41,469 nt of DNA, taken from assembly GCA_022712235.1 (NCBI GenBank), contig JALAGW010000269.1:1-41469 (forward strand), in the 5' to 3' direction. The position numbers and the translations under genes are program-made. This stretch comes from Brevundimonas sp. (lineage in GTDB: Bacteria; Pseudomonadota; Alphaproteobacteria; Caulobacterales; Caulobacteraceae). Every line of letters starts with the position of its first letter. Within the stretch, counting starts at the first letter, position 1. Under the pieces are notes generated by a model. It did no database searches, was not told the DNA's origin, and saw nothing but the letters and a program-made list of their open reading frames with translations. This document shows, piece after piece, positions 15,976 through 26,039 of the stretch.

Positions 15976-17496
15976 ATGGACCAGATCAATCGCGCCGCGA
16001 CGCAGCCCGTCGCGCACACCCCGTCCGGCGACCTGCGCGGCCGTCGCGAAGGCCCAGCCCATGTGTTTCGCGGCGTGCCCTATGCCGCCGCGCCGACAGG
16101 CGACCTGCGCTGGAAGGCACCGCAGCCGTTTCCAGCCTGGGACGGCGTGCGCGAGGCGGCCGCGTTCGGCCCCTCCGCCCCTCAGGCCGGGCCGTCCGAC
16201 GTGGCCGACATAGTCTCCATCGGCGGCGCGCCCGAGCCGACCAGCGAGGACTGCCTGAGCCTGAACGTCTGGACGCCCGCGGAGTCCGCTGCGCCCGCGC
16301 CGGTCATGGTCTGGCTGCACGGCGGATCGAACCGGATGGGGGCCGGCTCCCTGCCCTTCTATGACGGCGCCGCCTTCGCTCGCGACGGCGTGGTGCTGGT
16401 CAGCGTCAACTACCGCCTGGGCCAGCTCGGCTTCTTCGCCCACCCGGCGCTGACGGCGGAGGCCGCGCGCGCCGAAGCACTGGGCAATCAGGCCTTGCTG
16501 GATCAGATCGCCGCGCTGGAATGGGTGCGCGATCACATCAGCGCCTTCGGCGGCGATCCGGCGAACGTCACCCTGTTCGGGGAATCCGCCGGGGGACTCG
16601 ACATTCTGGCCCTGATGACGACGAAGCGGGCGCGCGGCCTGTTCCACAAGGCTATCGTCCAGTCCGGCGGCGGCTGGCTGCCCGCCACGCCGCTGAAGAT
16701 CGCGCACGAGCGTGGGATGGCGGCGGCCTCCGCGCTCGGCCTGAGCACTCCTAACGCCGAAGCCCTGCGCGCCGTCGCGCCCGAGAAACTGACAGCCGTT
16801 GAAAGCGCCTTCGGCCCCGTCATCGACGGTCGATTGCTGGACCGCGACCCGATCAGCGCCTTCGCGCGCGGCGACTTCGCCGACGTGCCGCTGATGATCG
16901 GGGTGAACAGCGGCGAGGATTCCCTGCTCAACTATGGCGGCGGGCTGAAGCGCTTTGGCCAGTTGATCAAGCCGAACGCCAAGTTGGCCGCCCTCTATCC
17001 GCAGGCGAACGGCGACGAGGAGCAACTGATCCGCCTCGGCTTCCGCGACTTCGCCTTCGCCGCCCCCGCGCGCTGGGTCGCCTCGCGTCCACGCAAGTCG
17101 AAAGCCTGGCTCTACGCCTTTGATTATGTGGAGGAAGATCGGCGCGAGACCATGTCGCGCGCCGCCCACGCCGCCGAAATTTTCCACGTCTTCGAGACCC
17201 TGGACCACCGCCCCGACGGCGCCCCGTCTGCGACAGAGGTCGACCGCGCGATCAGCGCCGCCATGCACAGGCGTTGGATCGACTTCGCCAGGACGGGCGC
17301 GCCGGGTGCCGACTGGCCCGCCTATGTCCCCGCCGACGACGCCTGGATGGTGTTCAACGACACTCCGGGCGGCGAGGTGAAGCGCGGCTGGTGGAAGGCG
17401 GCGCTGGACCACCACGGCCGCAAGGGCGGGTTGCTGATCCTGTTGCTGCGGGCGCGGGATCGCCTGCGAGGCCTGTTCTCGGCTAAACTCGCTTGA
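15976..17496 (+). CDS. Type-B carboxylesterase (alpha/beta hydrolase)
   Basis: RGVPYAAAPTGDLRWKAPQP, EDCLSLNVWTP, VMVWLHGGSN, nucleophile elbow FGESAGG; ORF track extends to 15955 but ATG at 15976 is the likelier start. Confidence 0.93.
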   Translation: MDQINRAATQPVAHTPSGDLRGRREGPAHVFRGVPYAAAPTGDLRWKAPQPFPAWDGVREAAAFGPSAPQAGPSDVADIVSIGGAPEPTSEDCLSLNVWTPAESAAPAPVMVWLHGGSNRMGAGSLPFYDGAAFARDGVVLVSVNYRLGQLGFFAHPALTAEAARAEALGNQALLDQIAALEWVRDHISAFGGDPANVTLFGESAGGLDILALMTTKRARGLFHKAIVQSGGGWLPATPLKIAHERGMAAASALGLSTPNAEALRAVAPEKLTAVESAFGPVIDGRLLDRDPISAFARGDFADVPLMIGVNSGEDSLLNYGGGLKRFGQLIKPNAKLAALYPQANGDEEQLIRLGFRDFAFAAPARWVASRPRKSKAWLYAFDYVEEDRRETMSRAAHAAEIFHVFETLDHRPDGAPSATEVDRAISAAMHRRWIDFARTGAPGADWPAYVPADDAWMVFNDTPGGEVKRGWWKAALDHHGRKGGLLILLLRARDRLRGLFSAKLA

Positions 17497-18191
17497 TGAC
17501 CGTCGCCGAGACCAAGCCGCGCGCCAAGGCGAAAGCCAAGGCCCCGCCCAAGCCCAAGGCCCAGAGGCGCGAGGAGACGACGACCCGCATCCTCGACGTG
17601 GCCGAGGCCCTGTTCGCGCGTGACGGCCTGCACGGCGTCACCCTCAAGGCGGTGGCCAAGGAGGCGGGCGTCGATACGGCCCTGCTGCACTATTATTTCG
17701 ACGACAAGAACCGGCTGTTCTCGACCGTCTTCGGCCGCCGGGCGGAGGTCGTGAACCGTCTGCGTCTCGACAGCCTAGACCGATACGAGGCCGAACACGG
17801 CGACGCCATGACCGTGCGCGGGGCCATCGACGCCTTCCTGCGCCCCTTGTTCGTCCTGTTCGACGAGGGCGACAAGGCCTGGCTCAACTACGCCGCCTTG
17901 GTGGCCCAGGTGAACAACACCCCGGTCTGGGGCGGCGACACCATGCACCAGCATTTCGACCCCGTGATCGACCGCTTCATCGGCGTGCTGAGACGCATCG
18001 CGCCGGAGACGCCGCCGCGTCAGATCTACTGGTTCTATCACCTGCTATCGGGGTCGCTGACCCTGTCGCTGGCCCAGACCGGCCGTATCGACGTCCTGTC
18101 CGGCGGCCTGTGCAAGTCCTCGGAAATGGGCGCGATCTGCGACGCCATGGAAGCCGTCTTCACCGGCGGCTTTGAGGCCATCCGCCGCTGA
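17493..18191 (+). CDS. TetR/AcrR-family transcriptional regulator
   Basis: RREETTTRILDVAEALFARDGLHGVTLKAVAKEAGVDTALLHYYFDDKNRLFSTVF; overlaps the esterase stop codon. Confidence 0.93.
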   Translation: MMTVAETKPRAKAKAKAPPKPKAQRREETTTRILDVAEALFARDGLHGVTLKAVAKEAGVDTALLHYYFDDKNRLFSTVFGRRAEVVNRLRLDSLDRYEAEHGDAMTVRGAIDAFLRPLFVLFDEGDKAWLNYAALVAQVNNTPVWGGDTMHQHFDPVIDRFIGVLRRIAPETPPRQIYWFYHLLSGSLTLSLAQTGRIDVLSGGLCKSSEMGAICDAMEAVFTGGFEAIRR

Positions 18192-18203
18192 TCCGCCCTT
18201 GGC

Positions 18204-19832
18204 CTAGACGTAGCGGAGTTCCTGCAGATCGACTTCGCGGATCAGCTTCCGTGCTGTTTCTTCGTCAACCAGACGCATGCGTCCGAGGCGGACCAATTCT
18301 GCACGCTCGGCGGACAGGCCGGCCAGCCTGAGATGGCGCTCGATCTCGTCCGCTTGACGACCCAGCGTGACGTCGTCGCCTTCGACATGGGTGCGCGTTT
18401 CGATGCGATGGCGATAGACCTCCATCAGTCGCGCCGCTGTCTCGGCGTAGAGGTCCGGGTTGCTCTTGCCCTCGGCCATGGCGTGCTGCGTATCCTCAAT
18501 GGCGCGCATGGCTGCGGAGGCGGCGGCGATGCGTGACCGATCCTCTTCCTCGAGATGCGACGGTTCGGGCGGCAGTTCGATCCCCTTCAGCAGCCGCGGC
18601 AAGGCGATGGTGGCCAGAACCAGAGAGACGATGATGACCCCTGCCGCCAGGAAGATGGCCAGGTTGCGCGCCGGCATGGGCGTGCCGTCGCCCAGGACAA
18701 ACGGCAGGGTCAGGATGCCGGCCAGGGTGATGGCGCCGCGCACCCCGGCCAACGACATGACCGCCACCAGTCGCCAGCCGACCTTGGGCGGCGCGCTCTT
18801 GCCGCGTCGCCGGAACAGGGTGAATTTCAGCGAAGTCCACACCCAGACGAAACGAAGGGCCGCCAAGGCTCCGACAATGGCGAAGACATAGACCGCCAGC
18901 CACCAGATTTCCTTGTGCTGGGTCGTCTGAATGACCTCGGCCGCCCGCGCCATGATCGAGGGCATCTGTTCGCCCAGGATGACAAAGATCAGCCCGTTGG
19001 CGACGAACTGCACCGTGTCCCAGACCACGGCGCGGCGGATGCGCGTGGCCGCCATGGCCGAGCCCTGACGCTCGGTGAAGCTCATGGTCACGCCGGCTGC
19101 GACGGCCGCCAGAATGCCGGAGGCGTGAATGGTTTCGGCCGCCAGATAGGCGGCGAAAGGCATCAGCAGACTGATGAGAATCTGACCGCCGACATCCTCG
19201 CCCCAGCGGCGGCTGATCCAGCTCTTCAGCAAGCCAATGGCCAGGGTGACGACGATGCCGACCGCGACACCGGCCAAGGCGAGCCAGGCAAAGGTCCCGA
19301 AAGCATTGGTCAGCGAAAAGGCGCCGGTCGTGGCGGCGATCACGGCGATGCGCATGCAGGTCAGGCCGGTCGCGTCGTTCAACAGCGACTCCCCTTCCAG
19401 AATATGCATCAGCCGTTTGGGGATCGGCGACCGCGAGGCGATGGCGGACACGGCGATGGGGTCGGTCGGCGACAGGATGGCCGCCAAGGCGAAGGCCACG
19501 GCCAACGGCATGGCCGGGATCATCCAGTGGATGAGGAAACCCAATCCCACCACGGTGAAGACCACCAGCCCCAGCGCCAGTTCCAGAATGACCACCCGGT
19601 CCCGGAACAGGGCCTCCTTCGGAATCCGCCAGCCGTCGACAAACAGCAGCGGCGGCAGGAACAACAGAAAGAAGATGTCCGGCCGCAGGTCCACGGCCTC
19701 GCCCGTGATCATCACCACCCCGGCGCCGAGGGCGATCTGCACCAAAGGCAGGGCGATCCGTGTGATCCGCGCCACCCATCCTGACAGCACAACGGCCAGC
19801 AGCAGGAACAGGATGGTCTCGATCAGGTGCAT
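18204..19832 (-). CDS. Na+/H+ antiporter, CPA1 family
   Basis: 542 aa; FLPPLLFVDGWRIPKEAL, AAILSPTDPIAVSAIA, LEGESLLNDATGL, MSLAGVRGAITLAGILTLP. Confidence 0.92.
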   Translation of the reverse strand: MHLIETILFLLLAVVLSGWVARITRIALPLVQIALGAGVVMITGEAVDLRPDIFFLLFLPPLLFVDGWRIPKEALFRDRVVILELALGLVVFTVVGLGFLIHWMIPAMPLAVAFALAAILSPTDPIAVSAIASRSPIPKRLMHILEGESLLNDATGLTCMRIAVIAATTGAFSLTNAFGTFAWLALAGVAVGIVVTLAIGLLKSWISRRWGEDVGGQILISLLMPFAAYLAAETIHASGILAAVAAGVTMSFTERQGSAMAATRIRRAVVWDTVQFVANGLIFVILGEQMPSIMARAAEVIQTTQHKEIWWLAVYVFAIVGALAALRFVWVWTSLKFTLFRRRGKSAPPKVGWRLVAVMSLAGVRGAITLAGILTLPFVLGDGTPMPARNLAIFLAAGVIIVSLVLATIALPRLLKGIELPPEPSHLEEEDRSRIAAASAAMRAIEDTQHAMAEGKSNPDLYAETAARLMEVYRHRIETRTHVEGDDVTLGRQADEIERHLRLAGLSAERAELVRLGRMRLVDEETARKLIREVDLQELRYV

Positions 19833-19836
19833 AGGC

Positions 19837-21150
19837 TCAGTCGATGATGTCTGGGTAGAGGCGCTCCAGCCGTCCCAACGCCGATGGATGCAGGCGCACG
19901 ACCAGATGGGTCCGTCCTTCGGCGTCCGTGTCGCGGAAGGTCACGCGGCCGTTTTCGTATAGCCAGGCCAAGGCCTCGCCCTGATGCGGCTGCAGCGTCA
20001 GACGGGTCTCGGGGTCGTCGTCGATCAGGCCGGCGATGGCCTCCCGCAAGGCCTCGATGCCCTCGCCGGTCCAGGCGGAGACCGCGACCGCCCTGCCCTC
20101 GCGCGTCAGACGCTCAGCCTGACCCAGGACCGCCTCACGCACATCGGAGTCCAGCAGGTCGATCTTGTTCCAGACTTCGAGAATACGGCGCGTCTTGCCT
20201 TCCGGCGTTGGGATCTGCTCCAGCACCGCCTCGACGTCCTTGGCCTGGGCGTCGCTGTCGGGCGAGGCGATGTCGCGGACGTGCAGGATCAGATCGGCCT
20301 CGCCCACCTCTTCCAGGGTGGCGCGGAAGCTCTCGACCAGTTCGTGCGGCAGGTCGGAGATGAAGCCCACGGTGTCGGCGATGATGGCCGGGCGGCCCTG
20401 CGGCAGACGGATGGTGCGCTGGGTCGTGTCCAGGGTGGCGAACAGCAGGTCCTTGGCGAAGACCTCGGACCCGGTCAGCCGGTTGAACAGGGTCGTCTTG
20501 CCCGCATTGGTGTAGCCGACAAGGGCCACTGACGGGAACGGGACCTTCTTGCGCGCCTGCCGGTGCAGGCCGCGCGTGCGGCGCACCTCTTCCAGTTCGG
20601 CCTTCAGCCGCACGATCCGGTCGGCGATCAGACGCCGGTCCAGCTCGATCTGGGTTTCGCCGGGGCCGCCGGTCGAGCCGGTGCCCCCGCGCTGGCGTTC
20701 CAGGTGGGTCCAGGTGCGGACCAGACGCGACCGCTCGTAATCCAGCCGGGCCAGTTCGACCTGCAACCGGCCTTCCTTGGTCCGCGCGCGGCGTCCGAAT
20801 ATCTCCAGGATCAGGCCGGTGCGGTCGATGACCTTCACCTCCCACGCCTTCTCCAGATTGCGTTGCTGGACCGGCGACAGGTCGTCATCAACGACGACGG
20901 CCTCGGCGTCGGCGGCGCGGACCAGAGCGGCCAGTTCCTCAACCTTGCCCGACCCGAACAGGGTCGCGGGCGCGGTAGAGCGCAGGCGCACGATCTCTTC
21001 GGCGCGCACGTCAAGGTCCAGCGCGCGGGCCAGGCCCGCGGCTTCCTCAAGGCGTTCGGAGGCCAGTCTGGGGCTGTCCGAGCGGCGGTCGGGGTGGATG
21101 ACGACCGCCCGGATCAGCGGAACGGCGTGGTCGATAAGCTTGGAGGTCAA
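19837..21150 (-). CDS. hflX: GTPase HflX
   Basis: RRARTKEGRLQVELARLDYERSRLVRTWTHLERQRGGTGSTGGPGETQIELDRR; VALVGYTNAGKTTLFNRLTG; adjacent to hfq; called start is TTG. Confidence 0.96.
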   Translation of the reverse strand: MTSKLIDHAVPLIRAVVIHPDRRSDSPRLASERLEEAAGLARALDLDVRAEEIVRLRSTAPATLFGSGKVEELAALVRAADAEAVVVDDDLSPVQQRNLEKAWEVKVIDRTGLILEIFGRRARTKEGRLQVELARLDYERSRLVRTWTHLERQRGGTGSTGGPGETQIELDRRLIADRIVRLKAELEEVRRTRGLHRQARKKVPFPSVALVGYTNAGKTTLFNRLTGSEVFAKDLLFATLDTTQRTIRLPQGRPAIIADTVGFISDLPHELVESFRATLEEVGEADLILHVRDIASPDSDAQAKDVEAVLEQIPTPEGKTRRILEVWNKIDLLDSDVREAVLGQAERLTREGRAVAVSAWTGEGIEALREAIAGLIDDDPETRLTLQPHQGEALAWLYENGRVTFRDTDAEGRTHLVVRLHPSALGRLERLYPDIID

Positions 21151-21396
21151 TCAGTCTTCTTCGGCGTCGGGCTCGTACATTTGCACGGGCGCGGACGGCA
21201 TGATGGTCGAGATGGCGTGCTTGTAAACGAGCTGCGACTGGCCATCGCGACGCAGCAGCACACAGAAGTTGTCGAACCAGGTCACGATTCCCTGCAGCTT
21301 GACGCCGTTGACCAAGAAGATGGTCAGTGGGGTCTTGGTCTTGCGGACGCTGTTGAGAAAGGTGTCCTGAAGGTTCTGGCGTTTGTCTTGCGACAT
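21151..21396 (-). CDS. hfq: RNA chaperone Hfq
   Basis: 81 aa; [61 protein letters not shown]. Confidence 0.98.
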   Translation of the reverse strand: MSQDKRQNLQDTFLNSVRKTKTPLTIFLVNGVKLQGIVTWFDNFCVLLRRDGQSQLVYKHAISTIMPSAPVQMYEPDAEED

Positions 21397-21503
21397 GGCA
21401 GGTTGGTCCTGTTCTTGGTTCTTTTTCGCCGGCCAAGGCAGCCGGTGCGGACTCGTCGATCCGCACGCAACCTTAGACGCGGCTTCGCAGTCGCGGCAAC
21501 GCC

Positions 21504-22364
21504 CTAAATGGCCTCTCGACGCGCCTGTTCAAGATAGACCTCGCGCAGACGGGTAGCGACCGGACCCGGCTTGCCGTCCGCGATCTTCGATCCGTCCAGC
21601 GAAACGATAGGCATGACGAAGGAACTGGCGGCGGTGACGAAAATCTCCTTGGCGCGCTTGGCTTCATCGACGCTGAACGGACGCTCGTCCAGTTCGATGC
21701 CCTCGACCTCGGCCAGCTTCAGGATCGCCGTGCGAGTGATGCCGCGCAGGATGTTGGCCTGGGTGTCGCGGGTGCGCAGCTTGCCGTTCTCATCGACGAT
21801 CCAGGCGTTGGTGGATGAACCCTCGGTCACCAGTCCCATGTCGTCGACCATCAGGCACTCATAGGCGCCCTTCTCGCGCGCCGCCTGCTTGGCCAGGACA
21901 TTGGGCAACAACCCCACGGTCTTGATGTCGCAACGGCCCCAGCGAATGTCAGGCATGGTCACGCCCGCCGCGCCCTTGGCGGCAAGGGCCTCGCCCTTGG
22001 ACAGGTCGATGGTCTTGGAGGTGACGATGACGCTCGGCGGCGTGTCCTTGGGGAAGGCGTGATCGCGCGGCGAGGTTCCGCGGGTGACCTGCAGATAGAC
22101 GATGCCGTTGCGCACCCGGTTGCGCCGGATGGTTTCCTTCAACACCCGCTCCAGGGCCTGGGCGGTCATCGGAATCGGAATGCGAAGCTCGGTCAGGCTG
22201 CGGGCCAGACGGGTCATGTGGCCGTCGAAATCGGCCAGCTTGCCGTCGAACACCGACCAGACCTCATAGACGCCGTCGGCGAACTGGAAGCCGCGATCCT
22301 CGATATGAACCGTGGCGCCGTTGTGCGGCTGATAGGTCCCGTTGACGTAGGCGATCCTGGACAT
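21504..22364 (-). CDS. dat: D-amino-acid transaminase (fold-type IV PLP aminotransferase)
   Basis: [64 protein letters not shown]. Confidence 0.9.
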   Translation of the reverse strand: MSRIAYVNGTYQPHNGATVHIEDRGFQFADGVYEVWSVFDGKLADFDGHMTRLARSLTELRIPIPMTAQALERVLKETIRRNRVRNGIVYLQVTRGTSPRDHAFPKDTPPSVIVTSKTIDLSKGEALAAKGAAGVTMPDIRWGRCDIKTVGLLPNVLAKQAAREKGAYECLMVDDMGLVTEGSSTNAWIVDENGKLRTRDTQANILRGITRTAILKLAEVEGIELDERPFSVDEAKRAKEIFVTAASSFVMPIVSLDGSKIADGKPGPVATRLREVYLEQARREAI

Positions 22365-23773
22365 CAGGCGCCCTCTCCTTCTTCGTCTTCGCCGCCGCGA
22401 GCAGGTGAAACGCCCAGCGACTTCAGTTTGCGGTGCAGTGCGGATCTTTCCATGCCGATGAAGGCAGCCGTGCGCGAGATATTTCCGCCGAAACGCATGA
22501 TTTGCGCCGCCAGATAGTCGCGCTCGAACACTTCGCGGGCCTCACGCAACGGCAAGGCGATGATGCGGTCTGCCCCCAGCGATGAGGCGCCGCCCGATGA
22601 AGCCACCTCCTGCGGCAGCATGTCGGCGGTGATCGGCTCGTCCGGGTCGCCCGTGGCGAGAATCAGCAGGCGTTCGACATTGTTGCGCAGCTGGCGCACG
22701 TTGCCGGGCCAAGGGTGAACCTGAAGCACGGCGAGGGCGTCGTCCGCGACCCGGCGATGGGGCAGGCCCTGCGACGCCGACAGGCTGTCGACGAAATATT
22801 CAATCAGTTCGCTGATGTCTTCGCGCCGCTCGGACAGAGGCGGAACCCGGATCGGCACCACGTTCAGCCGGTGGAACAGGTCCTCGCGGAACCGCCCCTC
22901 GGCGATCTCAACCTTAAGGTCGCGCGCGGTCGAGGTGACGACGCGGACATCGACCTGAACGTCCTGTTCGCCGCCGACGCGGCGGAAGCGCTGCTCGACC
23001 AGGACCCGCAGGATGCGGCTCTGGCTCTCGCGCGGCATGTCGCCAACATCGTCCAGGTAGAGGGTGCCGTTGTGGGCGCGCTCAAACACGCCGATCTTGC
23101 GCGGGCGGCCATCACCGCCTTCTTCACCGAACAGTTCCACGTCCAGACGCTCCGGCGTCATGCCGGCGGCCGAGATGGCGACGAATTCCGATTTGGCGCG
23201 CGGGCTGGCGTCGTGAATCTGGCGGGCGACCAATTCCTTGCCCGAACCGGGAGGACCGGAGATCAACACCCGGCTATTGGCCGGCGCCACCTTGGCGATG
23301 GTGCCGCGCAGCAGTTGCGCCGCCGCAGACTTCCCGATCAGGCCCGTCGGGGCCATGGTCTGGGCGCGCAGGCGGCGGTTCTCGCGCTTGAGCGAGGCGG
23401 CTTCCAGCGCGCGCTCGACCACCACCACGAGACGGTCCGACTTGAACGGCTTCTCGATGAAGTCGTAGGCGCCGCGTTTCAGGGCGCTGACCGCAGTTTC
23501 GATATTGCCGTGACCCGAGATCATGACGACCGGCAGGTCCTCGTCCAGACCCTTGACCACGTCCAGCAGCTCGAGACCGTCCAGACCGCCGCCCTGCATC
23601 CAGATGTCGAGCACGGCCAGCGACGGCTTGCGCGCCCGGATCGCGGCCAGGGCCTCGTCCGAATTGGCGGCCACGCGGACCGAATGGCCTTCGTCTTCAA
23701 GCAGGCCCGAGACCAGCTCGCGGATGTCCGCCTCGTCGTCCACGACCAGAATGTCAGCACCAGTGTTTCGCAT
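22364..23773 (-). CDS. ntrX: Nitrogen-assimilation sigma54-type response regulator NtrX
   Basis: Receiver ADILVVDDEADIRELVSGLLEDEGH; AAA+ central domain; C-terminal Fis-like HTH; paired with NtrY. ORF track start at 23815 overlaps ntrY; MRNTGADILVVDDE at 23773 is likelier. Confidence 0.94.
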   Translation of the reverse strand: MRNTGADILVVDDEADIRELVSGLLEDEGHSVRVAANSDEALAAIRARKPSLAVLDIWMQGGGLDGLELLDVVKGLDEDLPVVMISGHGNIETAVSALKRGAYDFIEKPFKSDRLVVVVERALEAASLKRENRRLRAQTMAPTGLIGKSAAAQLLRGTIAKVAPANSRVLISGPPGSGKELVARQIHDASPRAKSEFVAISAAGMTPERLDVELFGEEGGDGRPRKIGVFERAHNGTLYLDDVGDMPRESQSRILRVLVEQRFRRVGGEQDVQVDVRVVTSTARDLKVEIAEGRFREDLFHRLNVVPIRVPPLSERREDISELIEYFVDSLSASQGLPHRRVADDALAVLQVHPWPGNVRQLRNNVERLLILATGDPDEPITADMLPQEVASSGGASSLGADRIIALPLREAREVFERDYLAAQIMRFGGNISRTAAFIGMERSALHRKLKSLGVSPARGGEDEEGEGA

Positions 23774-23783
23774 GACGCCTCTC

Positions 23784-26039
23784 TTACTCCGCCGCTCGCG
23801 CCGCGCCGGGGGCACGGTGAGCAGCCTTGCTGTCTTGGGTCAGGGGGAAGGTCAGGCACACCCGCGCGCCCGCCAAGGTCTCGGCGTCGGCCAGCTTCAG
23901 CTCGCCGCCGTGGTCTTCACAGATGCGCTTGACGATGGCCAGGCCGAGGCCTGTGCCCTTCTCGCGCGTCGTCACATAAGGTTCGGTCAGCCGATCGCGA
24001 TCCTTGGCCGGCAAACCCACGCCGTCGTCTTCAATCGCGAAGGCAGCGACGCCGCTATCCACCGTCAGTCGGGCGATGATGCCGGTCGCGCCGACCGCCG
24101 CCGGTTCACGCAAACGCTTCGCGCTGACGGCCTCGCCCGCATTCTTCAGGATATTGGCCAGAGCCTGTCCGACCATGCGGCCGTCGCACTGCAGCACGAC
24201 ATCCGGGAGGGGCTCGATCAACTCGACGCCGATGTCCGCCGCCGCGACGCGCTGGGCGAAGACCGCCTCGCGCAGCATCTCGGCCGGGTTCTCGCGGGTG
24301 AAGCGCGGCGCGGGCATCCGGGCGAAGGACGAGAACTCATCCACCATCCGGCCGATGTCGCCGACCTGACGGATAATGGTCTCGGTGCAACGGTCGAAGA
24401 CCTCGACGTCGTCGCCGACCTGAGAACGGTATTTGCGGCGCAGACGTTCGGCCGAAAGCTGGATCGGCGTCAGCGGATTCTTGATCTCATGGGCGATGCG
24501 ACGGGCCACGTCGCGCCAGGCGGCGTTGCGCTGGGCGGTCACAAGGCGGGTGATGTCGTCGAAGGTCAGGACCATCTCGCCGCCCTGCCCGCCCTCGATG
24601 CGGACGCGCAGCCGGCGCGTTTCACCGTCGCGGCTGACGTCGATGTCTTCCTCGATATGGGCCTCGGCGCGCTCCGACAGTTCGGCCAGTTCCGGCGCGA
24701 CCTCGCCCAGCAGCCGCCCCTGAACTTCCGTCTCACTGATCGCCAGAAGCTGGCGGGCGCTGTCATTGATGGCCGAGATGCGCCCCAGTCGGCCCAGGCC
24801 TCTGCCTCCGGCGCTACCGCCCGTCAGCCCGGTCTCGATGAACCGGCTGCGGCCCTGGGCGTCATCGCTGGCGGTTTTCAGCGCGGCCTGCTGGGTCATG
24901 ATATCGCCGGTCATCCGGTTGAAGGCCTCGGACAGGACGACCAGTTCGCTGGGCGCTCCGGTGTTGTCGACGCGCGCGCTCAGATCGCCGCCGGACACCT
25001 GATCCGCCGCCTTCACCAGGCGGCCGATGGGGGCCGAGATCGAACTGGCCGCCGACATGGCCAGCCAGACCGCGCCGACCAGCACTAGCAGCGCCGTCTC
25101 CAGATAGCTGAGAGCGAAGGCCGCTTGAATCCTCGCCCGGCTTTCTTCCGCGGCGCGATAGGCGGCGATGGATTCCTCGCCGTTGCGCATCCGCTGGATC
25201 AGGCCCGGCGCCAGAGGGCGCACGACATAGAGGTAGGCGTGGCCGTAGTCCGGCAGCGGATAGAGAGCCCGCACCATGTCGGGGTTTTCCGTCACGGTCG
25301 TCGGCGCCACCTCGCCAGCGGCCACCGTCTCGAAAGCCTCACGCGGCGGAGCGACATAGGGCGGCGCGCCCGGCTGCTCGCCGCTGGCCAGCACCTCGCC
25401 GTCGCTGTTCAGGATATAGAGGGCCGGATAGCCGAAGAAGTCGCCGATCTGGGCCAGGGCCCGCGAGAACTGGATGCGGTTATCGAACAGGCCGCGCACC
25501 CCGCCCAGTTCGGTGGACATGGTCTCCAGATCCACCTCCAGCCCCGCGCCGACGTCGGCGACATAGGCTCGGCCGATCTCGGCGCCGTTCTCGACCGCCG
25601 AGCGGACATTGGTGCTGAACCACTGATCCACGCCCCGATTGACCAGAAGGCCGAAGACAAGCGCGATCAAAACCGCCGGAACGACCGCCACGAGAGAAAA
25701 CAGGGTGACGAAACGAAGATGCAGGCGCGCGCCTGGATCGTTTCGGTTGCGCATCAAGCGCACCACGCGCACACCGATGACCGCCGCCAAGCCGCCGATC
25801 AGCACCAGATTGGCCAGAAGGACGAAGAGAACGAATTGGCTGGCCGCGGTACGGGCGTCTCCGCCCGCCGTCGCCCCCGGTGCGATCGCCACCAGCCAGA
25901 TGGCGGCCGCTGTAATCAGGAAAGCGACGGCATAGGCCGCCACGAACAAGGCCCGAGCGCGACCGCTGGCCAAACGCCCCCAGAGCGAGCGCTCGGGGTC
26001 GTGACCTTCAGTAGTCTGCGCGGCGGGGAGGTCCGTCAT
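23784..26039 (-). CDS. ntrY: Sensor histidine kinase NtrY
   Basis: 751 aa; TM segments, HAMP, PAS-like region, RDVARRIAHEIKNPLTPIQLSAERLRRKY H-box, EDDGVGLP and GTGLGLAIVKRICEDHGGEL ATPase motifs. Confidence 0.95.
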   Translation of the reverse strand: MTDLPAAQTTEGHDPERSLWGRLASGRARALFVAAYAVAFLITAAAIWLVAIAPGATAGGDARTAASQFVLFVLLANLVLIGGLAAVIGVRVVRLMRNRNDPGARLHLRFVTLFSLVAVVPAVLIALVFGLLVNRGVDQWFSTNVRSAVENGAEIGRAYVADVGAGLEVDLETMSTELGGVRGLFDNRIQFSRALAQIGDFFGYPALYILNSDGEVLASGEQPGAPPYVAPPREAFETVAAGEVAPTTVTENPDMVRALYPLPDYGHAYLYVVRPLAPGLIQRMRNGEESIAAYRAAEESRARIQAAFALSYLETALLVLVGAVWLAMSAASSISAPIGRLVKAADQVSGGDLSARVDNTGAPSELVVLSEAFNRMTGDIMTQQAALKTASDDAQGRSRFIETGLTGGSAGGRGLGRLGRISAINDSARQLLAISETEVQGRLLGEVAPELAELSERAEAHIEEDIDVSRDGETRRLRVRIEGGQGGEMVLTFDDITRLVTAQRNAAWRDVARRIAHEIKNPLTPIQLSAERLRRKYRSQVGDDVEVFDRCTETIIRQVGDIGRMVDEFSSFARMPAPRFTRENPAEMLREAVFAQRVAAADIGVELIEPLPDVVLQCDGRMVGQALANILKNAGEAVSAKRLREPAAVGATGIIARLTVDSGVAAFAIEDDGVGLPAKDRDRLTEPYVTTREKGTGLGLAIVKRICEDHGGELKLADAETLAGARVCLTFPLTQDSKAAHRAPGAARAAE

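Noticed and set aside
15925-17415. 496-aa minus-strand ORF opposite the carboxylesterase, and 13921-15039 plus opposite the TonB receptor
   Set aside because: Sense strands encode full, motif-rich proteins; the antisense translations show no recognisable fold
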